DNA of 64,000 nucleotides. It comes from Paratinospora sagittata. Its lineage: Eukaryota > Streptophyta > Magnoliopsida > Ranunculales > Menispermaceae. Position 1 is the first letter of the stretch. The number at the start of each line of letters is the position of its first letter. The notes under the pieces are model-generated. The model was not told the DNA's origin. It made no database searches and was given only the letters and a program-made list of their open reading frames with translations. Below, piece after piece: positions 22,658 through 35,673 of the stretch. The position numbers were made by a program, and so were the translations under genes. The stretch lies in the NCBI GenBank assembly GCA_035771175.1, contig CM069597.1, forward strand, positions 46,631,991 to 46,695,990, read 5' to 3'.

Positions 22658-23437
22658 AAAACCAGCGAGTTGTGTGTGTGCCGCTAGTGTTTGGAGTGTT
22701 TTTCATTTCAAGTGTGGTTATTGTTATTTTGATTAATACTAAGTATGAATGCCGTAGGCCTTAATTGTTATCTCCTATAGTTGTTATTATCGTTTGGGTG
22801 GACTTTCGATTGTTGTAACTTCGGGCCAATTGTACAAAAAAAAAGTATGAATGCATGTGAATTTTTTTTTTTAAAGTTTTATTGACTAGAGTTTTTAAAA
22901 TTTTTAATTTAAATAAAAGCTTTAAACTGTGGATGCATGTAAATAATAACTCACGACCATAGACAACACCCTAATAGCATGACTGTGCCGCGTTAATCAA
23001 CAAACTCAAACTTGAATTTGATACCAATTTGTTATGTGAAATGAAAGTGGAATGCGAATTAAACGCACAAATCCAAACGTATGCAAAGAAAAGAAAAAAA
23101 TAAAAACAAAAGTTTTATGTGATTCAGTGAGTATACACCTATGTTCACAGAAAATGAGAATTAAATTATTAATGGAAAATCTCAAAAGAGTACAACTTAT
23201 GCGAAGATCTAATTCAAGTACCCTAAAATTCAATAGTACTAACACAAATTCAGAAGATAATTATAAATGTAAGTTACATAACAAAAAAAACACCGACTTT
23301 ACTCACATTTTCAATAACTTTTCAGCAATGATATATAACAAATGCGTATATAAAATGTTTTTGGTGGATACATTTAAAATTTCCCAATTCAAATCCTATT
23401 ACTCACTCGCATAATACAATATATGAAAGTTTATATT
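22658..23437. other. Spacer between PGIP relic and right arm of the duplication
   Basis: AT-rich with no supported gene. It does not match the corresponding 10420-10782 spacer by eye. Confidence 0.45.
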
Positions 23438-24126
23438 TATCAAATGTTCAAAATACCCTTGTAGGGTAGAAGCGAAAATACAGCATCCCTATCAAAAGCC
23501 TTTCATGATTTACCTTAACAAATAAGAAAAAAAAAATTAAGAGCCACAATTTAATTTTCCACTAAAAAAAAATACACTACTTCCCCTTCATTTGACTTAA
23601 GATTAAAAAATCAATATAAAATCCATATAAAGGGTACTAAGAAAATGGATTAATTTATGAAAATATTAAAAAATTACTACACCACATTAGGAAAAAGAAA
23701 AACACTTGATCACCACTCACCATTCACCGTTCACCGTATTAATATGTATATAATTTTGGGTACAAATTTTGAATCATTTTAGCATTTTTGAAAAAAGAAA
23801 TTAAAACTCACCATGTGAATAATAGTTTTAGGTCTGTTTTGTAGGTTGTTTTAGTTTTTCGATTCACGAAGTGATCCTAGCTAGAAATGAAAGTCATGAG
23901 TTAGTACCCTAAACTAAATGGACAAGTCTCTATATAATTTTGATGTAGAATTCATCCATTCTTTGGAGTTTTGGTGCATGATTATTACATATCTTGAAAA
24001 TGATAAAGAAACTTAATTAGTTGGGTGCTCCCCCAAATCATGCAATTTTATAAAAGAAATATAAATGTATATTTCATTACATTGAGTATATATATTATTT
24101 ATATAATCTGAAACATAAATGGTAAA

Positions 24127-24262
24127 TGCCTTATTTGGAGAGCTTTTTCAAAACATTTTTGAAGCAAAAACACTTTTAAACAGCTTTTTCCAAAGAGTTT
24201 TTTTTTTTTTATTCTCTAAGTGCTTATCGAAAAAAATGTTTTGGAAATGCTCTCCAAACGTG
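24127..24262. repeat. Short foldback element (MITE-like), copy 2
   Basis: Inverted-arm counterpart of the element at 9217-9350, with the same GGAGAGC ends. Confidence 0.45.
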
Positions 24263-24406
24263 GCCAAAATATCATGATATTTAACACCCAAGGTTAAGTC
24301 CATCTACCCCCCCTAAAAAAAAAAAGGAAAAAAAAAAGAGTATGGTATCTAATCCCTCTACTGTACTCTGATCACTGCCTAAACTCTGGAGATTTTTTTT
24401 TTTCTC

Positions 24407-25423
24407 TTAGTGAACTTCATCTTCTTTCGGTTCCAGTTGAATGCTCTGAACACCAGCAATCAACTTGTCTTCTTCAGAATTATCTGCAGTTTCCTCTACG
24501 ACACTTGCACTTGTGGAAGTACTAGGAATTTGTTGTTGAACAACAAATCTTCTCCAATCCCCACGCCTACGCATTCTATTTCCTTGCACTTCAACCACTT
24601 GCGAGGGTCTCAATGCTCTGAGCACCAGTTCAACATTGTGGGTCATGCGCGCAACCTTGTAGAATCCAGCAATAAGCTCAGCCGAAACCCAACCTTCCTC
24701 ATCCATCTTGCTCTTTAGATAATCATCTTTCACCAAGTTCTCCTCGCTGAAGTAATATTCTATTTGTTTACGTATTGCTGCGCGCAAATCAGCTTCTGGG
24801 TCACTCAAATTCTGCACTGGAAGAGCCTGAGGACGTCTTGGTGGTACTGGCAGCACTGGTGCTGGTGCTGGTTCCATATTGAAAGAGTATTGCACCGGTG
24901 GTGGTGGTGGTACTATCTGATTTGGAAGAGCACCATAAAAGGCAGAACAATCCTGATCAGGGTAAGGGTTAACGTTGGAATATTCATTGAAATAGGGATG
25001 GTCGATGGGCAAATAATCTAATGGGAATTGAGGAGGAAGAGGATAAGGGAGAATGGGTGGCTGCGGGGACGGATTGAAGTATGGAAGATATTGATCATGA
25101 TCTTGCATGGGAGTGAAATTATATGGGGGAAGATCGTACTGAGGAAGTGGTTGATGAGGAAAGTTGGAAAAAGGGCCATGATTAACAAACCCATTAGACC
25201 AGTAGTAGCTATTGACATTAACAGTAGCTGCGTCATTGCCTCGTAAGCGAGGCTGAGAATACCTGTTAGAATAAGAATTTCGATTCTGAAAAACATTATT
25301 TCCTCTTGCATTGAATGTTCTTCCCCTTTGTCTAGGATTTTGATTGGAAGATCTTGGGTGATGGGTTGAAGAAGAAGAAGAAGAAAAAGAAGAAACTGAA
25401 ATGACTTGGTCAGGAAACTCCAT
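24407..25423 (-). CDS. La-motif protein, LARP1B/1C-like (copy 2)
   Basis: A 338-residue intronless paralogue of the protein at 8061-9086. The La motif (about residues 210-296) is identical in all residues. The 12 substitutions and the shorter Ser run are confined to the Arg/Gly/Pro-rich N-terminal half and the C-terminal tail (for example Arg to Trp in the NVSSYYRSNG segment, Arg to Pro in NMEPARAP). The frame is fully open. The 5' leader differs from copy 1: a 71-bp block directly upstream of the ATG is duplicated in tandem, and a 101-bp block further up is also duplicated. Predicted role: cytoplasmic RNA binding by the La motif. The selective retention of that module suggests a functional copy. 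Confidence 0.83.
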   Translation of the reverse strand: MEFPDQVISVSSFSSSSSSTHHPRSSNQNPRQRGRTFNARGNNVFQNRNSYSNRYSQPRLRGNDAATVNVNSYYWSNGFVNHGPFSNFPHQPLPQYDLPPYNFTPMQDHDQYLPYFNPSPQPPILPYPLPPQFPLDYLPIDHPYFNEYSNVNPYPDQDCSAFYGALPNQIVPPPPPVQYSFNMEPAPAPVLPVPPRRPQALPVQNLSDPEADLRAAIRKQIEYYFSEENLVKDDYLKSKMDEEGWVSAELIAGFYKVARMTHNVELVLRALRPSQVVEVQGNRMRRRGDWRRFVVQQQIPSTSTSASVVEETADNSEEDKLIAGVQSIQLEPKEDEVH

Positions 25424-25433
25424 GATTAATCAA

Positions 25434-25575
25434 GCAGGAAGAAGGAATAACCAGAGATATATCAAGAACAACTAAAACTTAATAAAACCTGAACTTCCCT
25501 CTAAGCAGGAAGAAGGAATAACCAGAGATATATCAAGAAGAACTAAAACTTAATAAAACCTGAACTTCCCTCTAA
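25434..25575 (-). repeat. 71-bp tandem duplication in the leader of LARP1-like copy 2
   Basis: Units 25434-25504 and 25505-25575 are almost identical (one difference seen, AACAACT versus AAGAACT). Copy 1 has a single unit at about 7990-8060. Confidence 0.9.
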
Positions 25576-25668
25576 GATTTCCGCTTCTCCAAATCAACAA
25601 AATAAACCAGAGATTGATGAAGTGAAGTTTGATGACCAAACCTGTTTATTTATAAGCGAATGGAGCTT

Positions 25669-25848
25669 AATCATCCTAGTTTGAATACAAACGCAACTGC
25701 AGATGTTAATCAGCATTTGAATACAACCTGAACTTTCTATTTCACAACCTGAACTTTCTATAGCATTTAAATCATCCTAGTTTGAATACAAACGCAACTG
25801 CAGATGTTAATCGACATTTGAATACAACCTGAACTTTCTATTTTTGCT
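25669..25848 (-). repeat. 101-bp tandem duplication in the promoter of LARP1-like copy 2
   Basis: AATCATCCTAGTTTGAATAC starts at 25669 and again at 25770. The second unit is partial. Copy 1 has one unit plus a shorter partial repeat near 7790-7885. Confidence 0.85.
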
Positions 25849-25990
25849 TTCATTCTCTAATGCGAAGTTACAGATTAATTTTTATTTATTATATATTTCG
25901 TGTAGGTTTTATTTTCAAGCTTTTGATTGGTACACATTTTATTTAATATTTGATATGGTGATTGGGATACATGTATTTCAAATTAAATAA

Positions 25991-26502
25991 CAACTCTTTT
26001 TGTTTTTAATATATAACAGGTGGGTTGGCTGTATCCTGTACCATTAGTATACGCAATTAATAGTTTAAATTAATACGAAAATATTATTAACATATGTCTC
26101 CACAGTCCGCACGATGCAAAGTTATCTATAAATTGTTATTATTATCCATTAAATATTATATATATATATATATATATACAATATAATTTTTATTTAAACA
26201 GATATAACATATAATCAAGAATTTGTATTTGAAACCTCAGAAGCTTCTCCAAACATTCAATCATCTGTTCATTATATAAGGAATATTACGACATATAGAA
26301 TTTTTTTATTTGGTTCTTCTACAGCGGCTTGATTTAATGTTTTTTTCAGTTATTGGGGGCATAAAATATACATAAATTATGACAATAGTAACTAAAAATT
26401 GCTGTCGAAGGTCCGATCCGATGACCTGTTTGTGGCTCCTAGGAAAATTGGAACTGGAAAAATGACGACCATTACTTGGGCACCAGATTACTCTTGTCAT
26501 CT
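25991..26502. other. Spacer with AT microsatellite
   Basis: AT-rich, with a TA run near 26158-26178. No gene supported. The part just left of 26503 may be 3' UTR-like DNA of the DnaJ relic. Confidence 0.4.
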
Positions 26503-26596
26503 CTACCCTGATGCCTCAGCAGCTCTGTCATAATCTCCCTGCTCTTCCTTGCCAAACTCTTCTATCAAGGTACGCTGTTTCTGCGACAAATTTCTG
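26503..26596 (-). pseudogene. C-terminal exon relic of a DnaJ (GFA2/TID1-like) chaperone
   Basis: On the minus strand, after an acceptor-like TTGTTCAG, the frame reads NLSQKQRTLIEEFGKEEQGD, continues for ten more residues (AAEASG end), and stops at TAG (26503-26505). This closely resembles the extreme C-terminus of plant mitochondrial type-I DnaJ proteins such as GFA2. The J-domain, zinc-finger and rest of the substrate-binding domain are absent from the neighbourhood, so only the last exon was captured or retained. Confidence 0.5.
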
Positions 26597-28602
26597 AACA
26601 ATAAACCATTTATAAGAGTTTCTTCGCCAACCAAAGAATCTAAGTTAGACAAGAAGAATACAGGGCTGACAAATTGATATCGGGAAACTTACGTTGGAAT
26701 CAGGATAAATCAAAACTTAAGGATTGTATTTAACACATAGCATGAGCCAATCGCATCCAAATTCATATGGAAAAATAAGTACATAATATAGGATGAATAC
26801 AACACTATAGAAATGAGTAATACGAGCAAACTTCGAGAATCATCCCACCTTAATTTTGCTAGGGTCTCCCCGCTGTTAAAATTTATTCAGAATTTTTCTA
26901 CTGAAACTATTTTTCTAAGATAGTAAAACCGAAACAAAATTTAACTTAACCCCTATCCACTATTTATAGGAGCCTAAAAATTTATGTTCTCATTTTGCCC
27001 TTGATATAATTACAAATAGGCAAAATTATTATTTTGCCATCGGTGTATATTATCATTCTGCCCTTATATAAAATTACCGTTCTGCCCTCGGTATAAAATT
27101 ACAGTTCTGCCCTTGGCGTAGATTTATCTTTTTGCCCTTTGTTGTTTCTAGTGTTTACAGGTTTGATAAATTTATCAAATTACCCTCTTTAATGATATTT
27201 CCCAATTAATTATTTCTTTGTAAGATTTTAGGATTGTGAATTTTTGTAGTATTACATATAAGCCAACCCGATTAAATGGAATTAAACTTGATGGGTTGAG
27301 TTGGGTTGATTTAGGTGATTTGGGTTGTATTGGGTTTAAAATTTTCAACGCGGCTCAGATTTTGGGTTGACACTTTTGAACTAAATCCTAAACCGAACAC
27401 CTAAGTATAACCTTAAAATCCCTTGTCCCGTAAAGCCATTAAATCAAAAAATTGTCAAAATCCCTCATTCCCAAATTGCAAATTCGCAATTGGTCATGCT
27501 TTTCTTCTAAACCCTAAGTGGGTAAAACCCATTAACCCTTTTGCATTTCTTTTTCTTCTTCTTTTTCTTTGTTGTTTTTAGTTTTCTAACTCGAATGACC
27601 AATTCAATTCAACTCAACCTAATCTAAACTAATTTGGTTTGGGTTGAATTGATAAACGAGTTTGGTTCTATTGGGTTTTGGCTTTAACTCAACCAAATCC
27701 AACTTATTACACCCTTAATTCTACCAGTAATTTTACTATTCATTAATGAAAACCACAAGAAGAGAGTAAGATTAAGAAACATTATTTAATACATCTATTG
27801 TAACTAATTGTGTAATGGTCCATCTCAAGCTTGAGTAAAGGAGAGTTGCATTTGGTAGTTGATAGCCAAAAGAACTTCGTTGGATCAACTATGACATGAA
27901 TTTTAATCAAACTATGTGAAGGATTAGGATGTTTCAATATGAATGTTAATTTAACCTTTAATAAAATTGGGGCAGAAGAACTTATTCATGTAAATAGAAA
28001 GAAAAAAAAAACTTAATTAAATTGAGTTGAGTTGAATTACCTCTATTATAATTATTTTTATTCATAATCTCTCCCTCTCTCTCTTTCTCCCTTTCTCTCT
28101 CTCTCTTTTCTCAATTAACATTGATTGTAATAAGCCGCTGGTCCTCAACAATGCATCTGATAATCCCATAATCTACATAATCTTTGCGGTATGTTTTTTA
28201 AACTATTTAATCAATTATTTTATTTTATTTTAAATTCAAGTTCCTCTTTTATTTTTTTTAATGTATATAATGATATCTTACACCAAAAAGCAAATATATA
28301 TATGCAAATGATGATGACTAAAAGACATGATATTCTCTTAAAGCAAACCAAAATTATATATTATGGCAAATTGAACTGAATATAATTCATTTCATTTGGT
28401 TAAGACTGATCGATCGAAAGTTAAAATATGCATTTGTTAAATGATTAATTATGTACCGTGCATCAAGTAAATCCAATGTACAGTTATTAAATTAAAGACA
28501 CAATTCTTATTGTACATGTTGATAATACAAATATTTATAATGAAACACACATATTAAAAGATTTTTAAACATTAAATATTTTTAAATATTAAATTTTTTT
28601 AG
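26597..28602. other. Intergenic repeat-rich region
   Basis: No supported gene. About 26990-27140 holds a worn tandem array of a roughly 32-bp unit with TCTGCCCT and AAAATTACCG variants. 27250-27700 is rich in TTGGGTTG motifs. 28068-28115 is CT-rich. Confidence 0.45.
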
Positions 28603-28930
28603 CGTCGTCGTCTGTGGGTTTCCTTGAGTGAATGAGTTTCGTACGAGCCTCAATGTGTGTGTGCGTGATAAAAATGAGTCTTTAACGAAAAAAACAAATC
28701 TCATGTCGCTAGGGTAGTGCTCCCCCACTCCCCCTCATAGACCTGCAACCAGTGCTCATTTTTTGAGCGTGGGTTGTGGGTTTCCCTGAGTGAATGAGTT
28801 TCGTCCGAGCTTGTGTGTGTGTGCGCAACAAAAATAAGTCTTTAACGAAAAAAACAAATCTTACATCGCTTAGGTAGTGCTCCCCCCTCTCCTCATAGAC
28901 CTGCGGCCATTGCTCATTTTTCTAGCATGG
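28603..28930 (+). repeat. 162-bp tandem duplication
   Basis: Two units share GTGGGTTTCC (28614 and 28776), GAATGAGTTTCGT, GTCTTTAACGAAAAAAACAA and TAGTGCTCCCCC. Sequence composition differs from the surroundings (GT- and C-rich), suggesting a transposon fragment. Confidence 0.8.
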
Positions 28931-30377
<1,447 letters not shown>

Positions 30378-31050
30378 AGTTAGAGAAGTAGCTTTTCATG
30401 TTGTTGATGTATTGTTTGTTCTCTTGCTCTGCTGATCTTAATGTGTTTGTAAATTTTATCTGATTTGAATTGAAATGAAAAATCAATTGTTGGAGGAATT
30501 CTACGTCTGTTACTAATTTTGGCTTAATTTTGCTAGTAGAGTTTTGATAACATTTGATTTGTGTCAGGAGCATGGTTGTTAAGAGTTGATTTGTTCTGAG
30601 GTTTGATAAGTTGGAAAGTGATTTGGATGGATGAATCATGAGTTTCTCAATAAATATGTGAATTGAATGATTTTTTTTTTAGCTAATTACTGATTTTTAG
30701 ACTGATTCATTATGATTCAGCTAGGGATTTGATCTAATTCACCTACAATTTATACTAATTTGTTCTTGATTCACCAGTATAGTGACATAGATGATTCAGT
30801 GATTTGATTAGCAATTCTAACGACTATGATTAGGAGATAGTTATAAATACGAGATGAAAAAATTAGATTGATTGTTGGTGTTACGGAGAGTTCAGATATT
30901 ACAAGTGATTGAGTTGCGGGTAACAAGAGATGTGTTAATTAACCAAATCATAAGATTGATTGTTTGAATGTTTTTACTGTGGTTGTTTGATTGGTTGATG
31001 TCAAAAAACTCAACATAAAGCTATCAAGCTATCACCAACATAGTCGAACA
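30378..31050. other. 3' flank of H3 gene and spacer
   Basis: Probable H3 3' UTR then AT-rich spacer. No gene seen. Confidence 0.5.
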
Positions 31051-32639
31051 TCAAAACAGGTTGGAACATGGACTAGGGTAACAAATGATAGGGTTTTTAA
31101 GGGCTGAAGTAAATCCTGACCCTTCTTCCGTCTTAAATCTACAGTGAATTCCATCTTTGTCTACTTCAAATTTGAAGCATTATGCCAGTGCTGCTATTGT
31201 TCCATGCGTAACATTCAAAGCAAGTGACGCTCCTGGGCACCCTCTTCTTCCACTTCCGAATGGTATGCAATGAAGGTTAAGACCCTTGATATCCATCTGA
31301 TGTTCTCCAATGTTTTCTTCGGAGTTCTCGAGGAATCTTTCTGGTATAAACTTGTCTTGTTCTTTCCAGTGTAAAGGGTCTCTCATTACAGCAAATGCAT
31401 TGATTAATACTCTTGTATCTTTCATCAGATCAAATCCATTAATCTCGCAATCCTCTGCATTTTCGAATGATCAGAGGTGCAGGTGCGTGTAGCCTTAGCG
31501 TTTCCTTTACTATTGCGGGAAGGTTTGGGACATCTGATTCTTGGACTAGCCTACTCCCAATCACGGAATCAATCTCTGCCTTGAGCTTGTTCAACGTGTT
31601 TGGATTGTTAATCATCTCAGCCAATACCCATTGCAAAGTTGTGGATGTTGTTTCGGTGCCTGCCATGAACATTTCCTGAAACAAAGCTAGAATTCTGATC
31701 AGTATATATTTGTTTTCTTTGATTTTCCAAGTTCCAGAGCAAGTGAAGTACTTACAAAGATTAAGGACTTGATGCCTTTTCTAGTCAATTCTGTCTCAGA
31801 ATTAGGGTCATGGTGTATTTCTAGCAAGATGTCCATCAAATCCTTGGTTTCTCTTCCACCATCTTTTCTCTTATTTTCTCGATATCCTCTACAAGTAGAT
31901 CGAATCGTCTCATCACTTCCACCAGCCTTTTTCCATACCCAAACAAATCAAACCTATTTAAAGGACCCAATACATCTCCTACGTTCAATTTCCCTGCCAG
32001 TTCCAAGGACTCCATTACAATATTCCTACATTCCTCAGCTTCATCATAATTACCCGAGCATCTCGTGCTCATCACCATCCTGCGAGTCATATTGTTCGAC
32101 ATCTTGTTAACTGTGCCTTTATCAACTGCTTTACCTTCTTCATAGCTCTTGCGTAGCAATTCCATGAGCTTTCGCGTCTCCTGTCTAATATCTATAAATC
32201 TATCGAGTTGTGAAGTGGAGAGTAGCTGTGTCATGCAAAGCTTCTTGATAAACCTCCAGTATGTGCCATACTCCGCCGAGACGAAACTATACTCACTACA
32301 CATGTTGAAATCAGATGACCCAAATTTGGGTCTAGAACTGAAAATGAGGTCATGGGCGTTCATGATTTCTTTTGCCATGGTAGCTGAGGAAACTACAATG
32401 CAGGTCAATGCACCCATTCGAAGGCGCATAAGTGGACCGAATCGCTGAGCTAGATGATGCAAGGATTTATGTAGAACAAGGCTGAGGTAATGTGAGTGCC
32501 CAATGAAGGGTAATGCTGGAGGACTAGGTGGGTGCCTAATTTTAGACCTGAATTTGGATCTCTTCTTCAGGAGGGTTAAAATCAGGAATGAACACAGAAG
32601 AAAGAGGAAGGACATGAAGATATTAGTGATGTTGGCCAT
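31051..32639 (-). pseudogene. Cytochrome P450, CYP71 clan, disrupted
   Basis: A two-exon P450 related to the CYP93/CYP705/CYP712 group. Exon 1 runs from ATG 32639 to 31756 (membrane anchor, HPPSPPALPFIGH proline hinge). An 80-bp intron (31676-31755, GTAAGT to TTTCAG) precedes exon 2. Exon 2 has the oxygen-binding AGTETTS, the KETLR ExxR motif and the haem loop FGSGRRGCPG. Three lesions are visible: a frameshift near 31835-31850, a second near 31450 between RK and AEDCEING, and a TAA in frame at about 31177-31179 after GTIAALA. Beyond the stop the frame still reads CFKFEVDKDGIHC and ends at TGA 31051. Each motif survives, so loss of function is recent or partly due to assembly error. Confidence 0.85.
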
Positions 32640-34282
32640 GGCTGGACTATGCAAGCAAATTGATGGCTATGGATGGTTCTTTCTGTTGTTGTAATCAGTA
32701 TTTATATTACAGAGATCCTCAAATGGTCAGGAAATCATAATTAAGATTATGTTAACTCTTTGTATCTTTCTTGTTAACATTTGATAAGAAAATTAGGTTG
32801 TTTGACCTTTTGGATTTTTTGTTTGTAGTTTTATTGCTTGATTGTACTATGTATTTCTCTTATTGATGTGAAGGTCGGCAGAGAAACACAAGAAAATTAC
32901 TGTGCGGCAGTCAATATGCTTGCAACATATGAAACTTGCAATATATATATAATTTTGTGCATAATTAGATGATCTCTATATTATTCTATTTGGAATTTAG
33001 CTATCTCTATTGGTGCAACATATGAAACTTGCAATACATATATAATTTTGTCAAGATTTCATTAGATTTCAATTTTTTCTAGAGTATATAATTCTAACAG
33101 TTACATGATACATTTCAAAGTATAATACAAACACTATTAATGGGCCATTAGGGCATGTAGACCCACACAATAAGTGGGCTAACACTTGTAAGACAAAAGG
33201 GCTTTAGTCCTACAACATTTAAGATTGATCCTTTATTTAACAAACTAGAGGTGTTGACGGTTTGATTTAAGCCGGTTTAATGCTCAACTCTAACCTGAAC
33301 CAAACACGATCGGGTTTGATTTGGTTTAGGTTGATCAATTTATTTGGAATTACCAACCTGAACAAAATCAAATCGAATATAATCGGTTTGATTCATTTTT
33401 AATTGATCGGTTTAAAATTTAAAATGTACATATATTAAATAAATTAAAATAATTAATTATGCACTTATATATGAAGTAATCTTAACTTTTTTAGTGCATA
33501 TTTACCAAATTTAAAAACAATATTTACAATATATAAGTTGACTATTTGTTTCTCCATGATAATGTTTATGTCATAAAAGAATTTTAGACATTAAAAAATA
33601 AATATTAACACTTTTATTATTGAATTTGGTTTGGTTCGGTTTAAATTGGTTTTTAAAGTTTCAAACCATAATTCGAACCAAATCAATCAGGTTATAGTTT
33701 TTTCAAACTCGATACGGTTTTATGGGTTTCACGGTTTGAACCAACACAGATTTCATGGTTTGAATCAATCAATTGACACTTCTATAATAAACTTTTTTAT
33801 TGCAAAGAGTTGGAAGCAACTGCTAAGACAGTGCCATTGGCTTATTGATATACATTTTCAATCACATATTTCCCTTGCTTTTTTATGCGATTCATGTAAC
33901 CTAATTGGTTATGGATCCTCCGATTCATAAGCTGTTCCGGGTTAGAACGACTACTCAACCCCAATAATTTGGGTTAGAGCCACTAACCGTGGTTTAGCAT
34001 TTGGTTAAAAATCTACCGCCCATTTTAATTTTGAAATTTCGCCATTTCGCCTTCTCTCACTTGCAATAGCTCTCTCTCTCTCTCTCTCTCTCTTCTACAA
34101 CTTCAAATGCAGAGACAACAACTTCCACTCCAAATCTCCCAAAACCCTAATATCCACTGGTAACTATCATTTGTTTATGTGTTTCTTGTTCTTCTTTTGT
34201 TTTTTTGAAAAAATCTCACTTTCTCTAACCAAAATTTTCTGATGATGTTAAGGTTTTAGGGAAAGATAAAGAGGTAAGAAAG
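32640..34282. other. Spacer between P450 pseudogene and POLYCHOME-like gene
   Basis: AT-rich. It contains GGTTTGATT- and GGTTTAAA-rich sequence at 33240-33760, and a (CT)n run at about 34070-34093 in the likely leader of the next gene. No supported gene. Confidence 0.45.
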
Positions 34283-35673
34283 ATGCCCGAATCAAGAGAC
34301 AGGCTAATCAGAGAAAACCCATTAACAAATTTGTCAGTAAGAACATCAAATAGGGTGTTTTGGCCTAATTCAGAGCAAGAGAGGGTGTCATTCTTATCAC
34401 CCTCTTCAAAATTCAATGATGTTGGTGGAGAGAGAGGAATCTGTTTGGGTCGCCATTGCAAGTGCTCTCGAGGATCTTCGCCGAGTGTTTTGATGGGTAC
34501 GCTGCGATTGGGAAATCGGGGGGGGGGGGGGGGGGGGGGGGGGGGGTGGGCAGGAGAATTCAATGCGTTCGGTAACTGGTCGACGAGGCCATGTTCGTGT
34601 AAGGACAGCCCGTTGTCAATTTGGTACCCCAGAACTCTGCTTCGGGACGTTACTGCAGTTGTCAATGTATGTGCTTTTACTGATTTATAATTCTTAGAAA
34701 TTAGAACTCAATTCACAATTAGGTGTAGCTAGCACAACTTGATTGATTTGAAAAGAAACAGATTACATGGGAAAATGTTGATTACACTTTGTTTTGTCTG
34801 CTCAGTAGAAGCCCAGGTGAATTTTTTAGTGATAATTGAAATGAAATGTGGGCTTTAACAGGGTTGGAGAGATTTTTGGATTTGAATTTTGATATTTGAG
34901 GGTTATCTTTCCCCCTTCTTACTTCGCCATGGAACTGTAGGAGCAATTCAATTCCTGAAAAATCAAAATTGGGTAAATGAGAAATGTAGTTCCACTTTCA
35001 GTTCAATGTGATGTTGTGTTACTGATCACTGGTTAATGAAATTTATTCACAATTCCTTTTTTGGTATGAGTAAATCATGAAATAGTAGTATGGTAGAGCA
35101 TTAACAAGAAGGGTTGGTTAATTCAGTATAATGTAGTTCTACAATGATAATACTATGTTTTCCAAGGATTTATTGGCAATGATTGCATTCTTTTGAACCA
35201 CTACACTAAAGAAAACTTGTGGATTTATTGTCATCGTGCATTATTTTGGTGTGTTGTGTGTGTATGTGGTAAGGCCCCTGATTCTAACTCATATTCTTCA
35301 GGCCAGTGGAAGAAGAAGACCTCACCCTAGACGGGCCAAGCAAAATTGAATTGCAAATCGTTTGTCACAGGAATCAAGTGTTTCTGATCCTAGTGTACCT
35401 ACTTTTAGTGTTCCCCTCAGGCACGGTATCTCTGCCACATCCCCATATCCAATGAAAGCTATTACAGGTTCTCCTCTTCCTGTGCTTTCTAAGATTTTGC
35501 GGGAGACTCATGATGCCAGAGAATCCTTCTTGACTCCACAGAAGAAACTCTTGAATTCAATTGACCAGGTTGAGAAGGTTGTAATGGAGGAATTCCGGAT
35601 GATGGAGAGGACCCCTTCTGCTAGGAAGGCCGAGAGAGAAAAGAAAGTTCATAATTTGATGTCTATGCGTTGA
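34283..35673 (+). CDS. POLYCHOME (UVI4/OSD1)-family APC/C regulator, frame-broken
   Basis: Exon 1 (34283-34666) begins MPESRDRLIRENP and contains WYPRTLLRDVTAVV, the conserved block of plant UVI4/OSD1 proteins. The last exon (about 35302-35673) encodes FLTPQKKLLNSIDQVEKVVM and ends in the MR tail (LMSMR). Family members inhibit the anaphase-promoting complex and control endoreduplication and meiotic divisions. Exon 1 contains a 29-nt poly-G run (34518-34546) that stays in frame as poly-Gly. The last exon is inconsistent: its early part reads openly as EEEDLTLDGPSKIEL in one frame, while the C-terminal part is in another, which has a TGA at 35347-35349. The segment expected after the WYPRT block was not found. 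It is a recent pseudogene, a missed small exon, or a sequencing error. Confidence 0.65.
34518..34546 (+). repeat. 29-nt poly-G tract in coding sequence
   Basis: Twenty-nine uninterrupted G between AAATC and TGGGCAGG. In the gene frame this is Gly codons within an RLGNR-Gly-rich segment. Such a run is prone to slippage and G-quadruplex formation. Confidence 0.95.

Larger units (their letters stand above)
23438..25990 (-). repeat. Right arm of inverted segmental duplication
   Basis: Reverse-complement homologue of about 7665-10410. Homology starts at GTTCAAAATACCC near 23445 and fades past the GATTGGTACACATTTT block near 25930. It contains the second LARP1-like gene. Confidence 0.8.

Noticed and set aside
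34225..34665. Open frame with a poly-Pro run opposite the POLYCHOME-like exon
   Set aside because: It is the complement of the poly-G coding tract, with no conserved motif.
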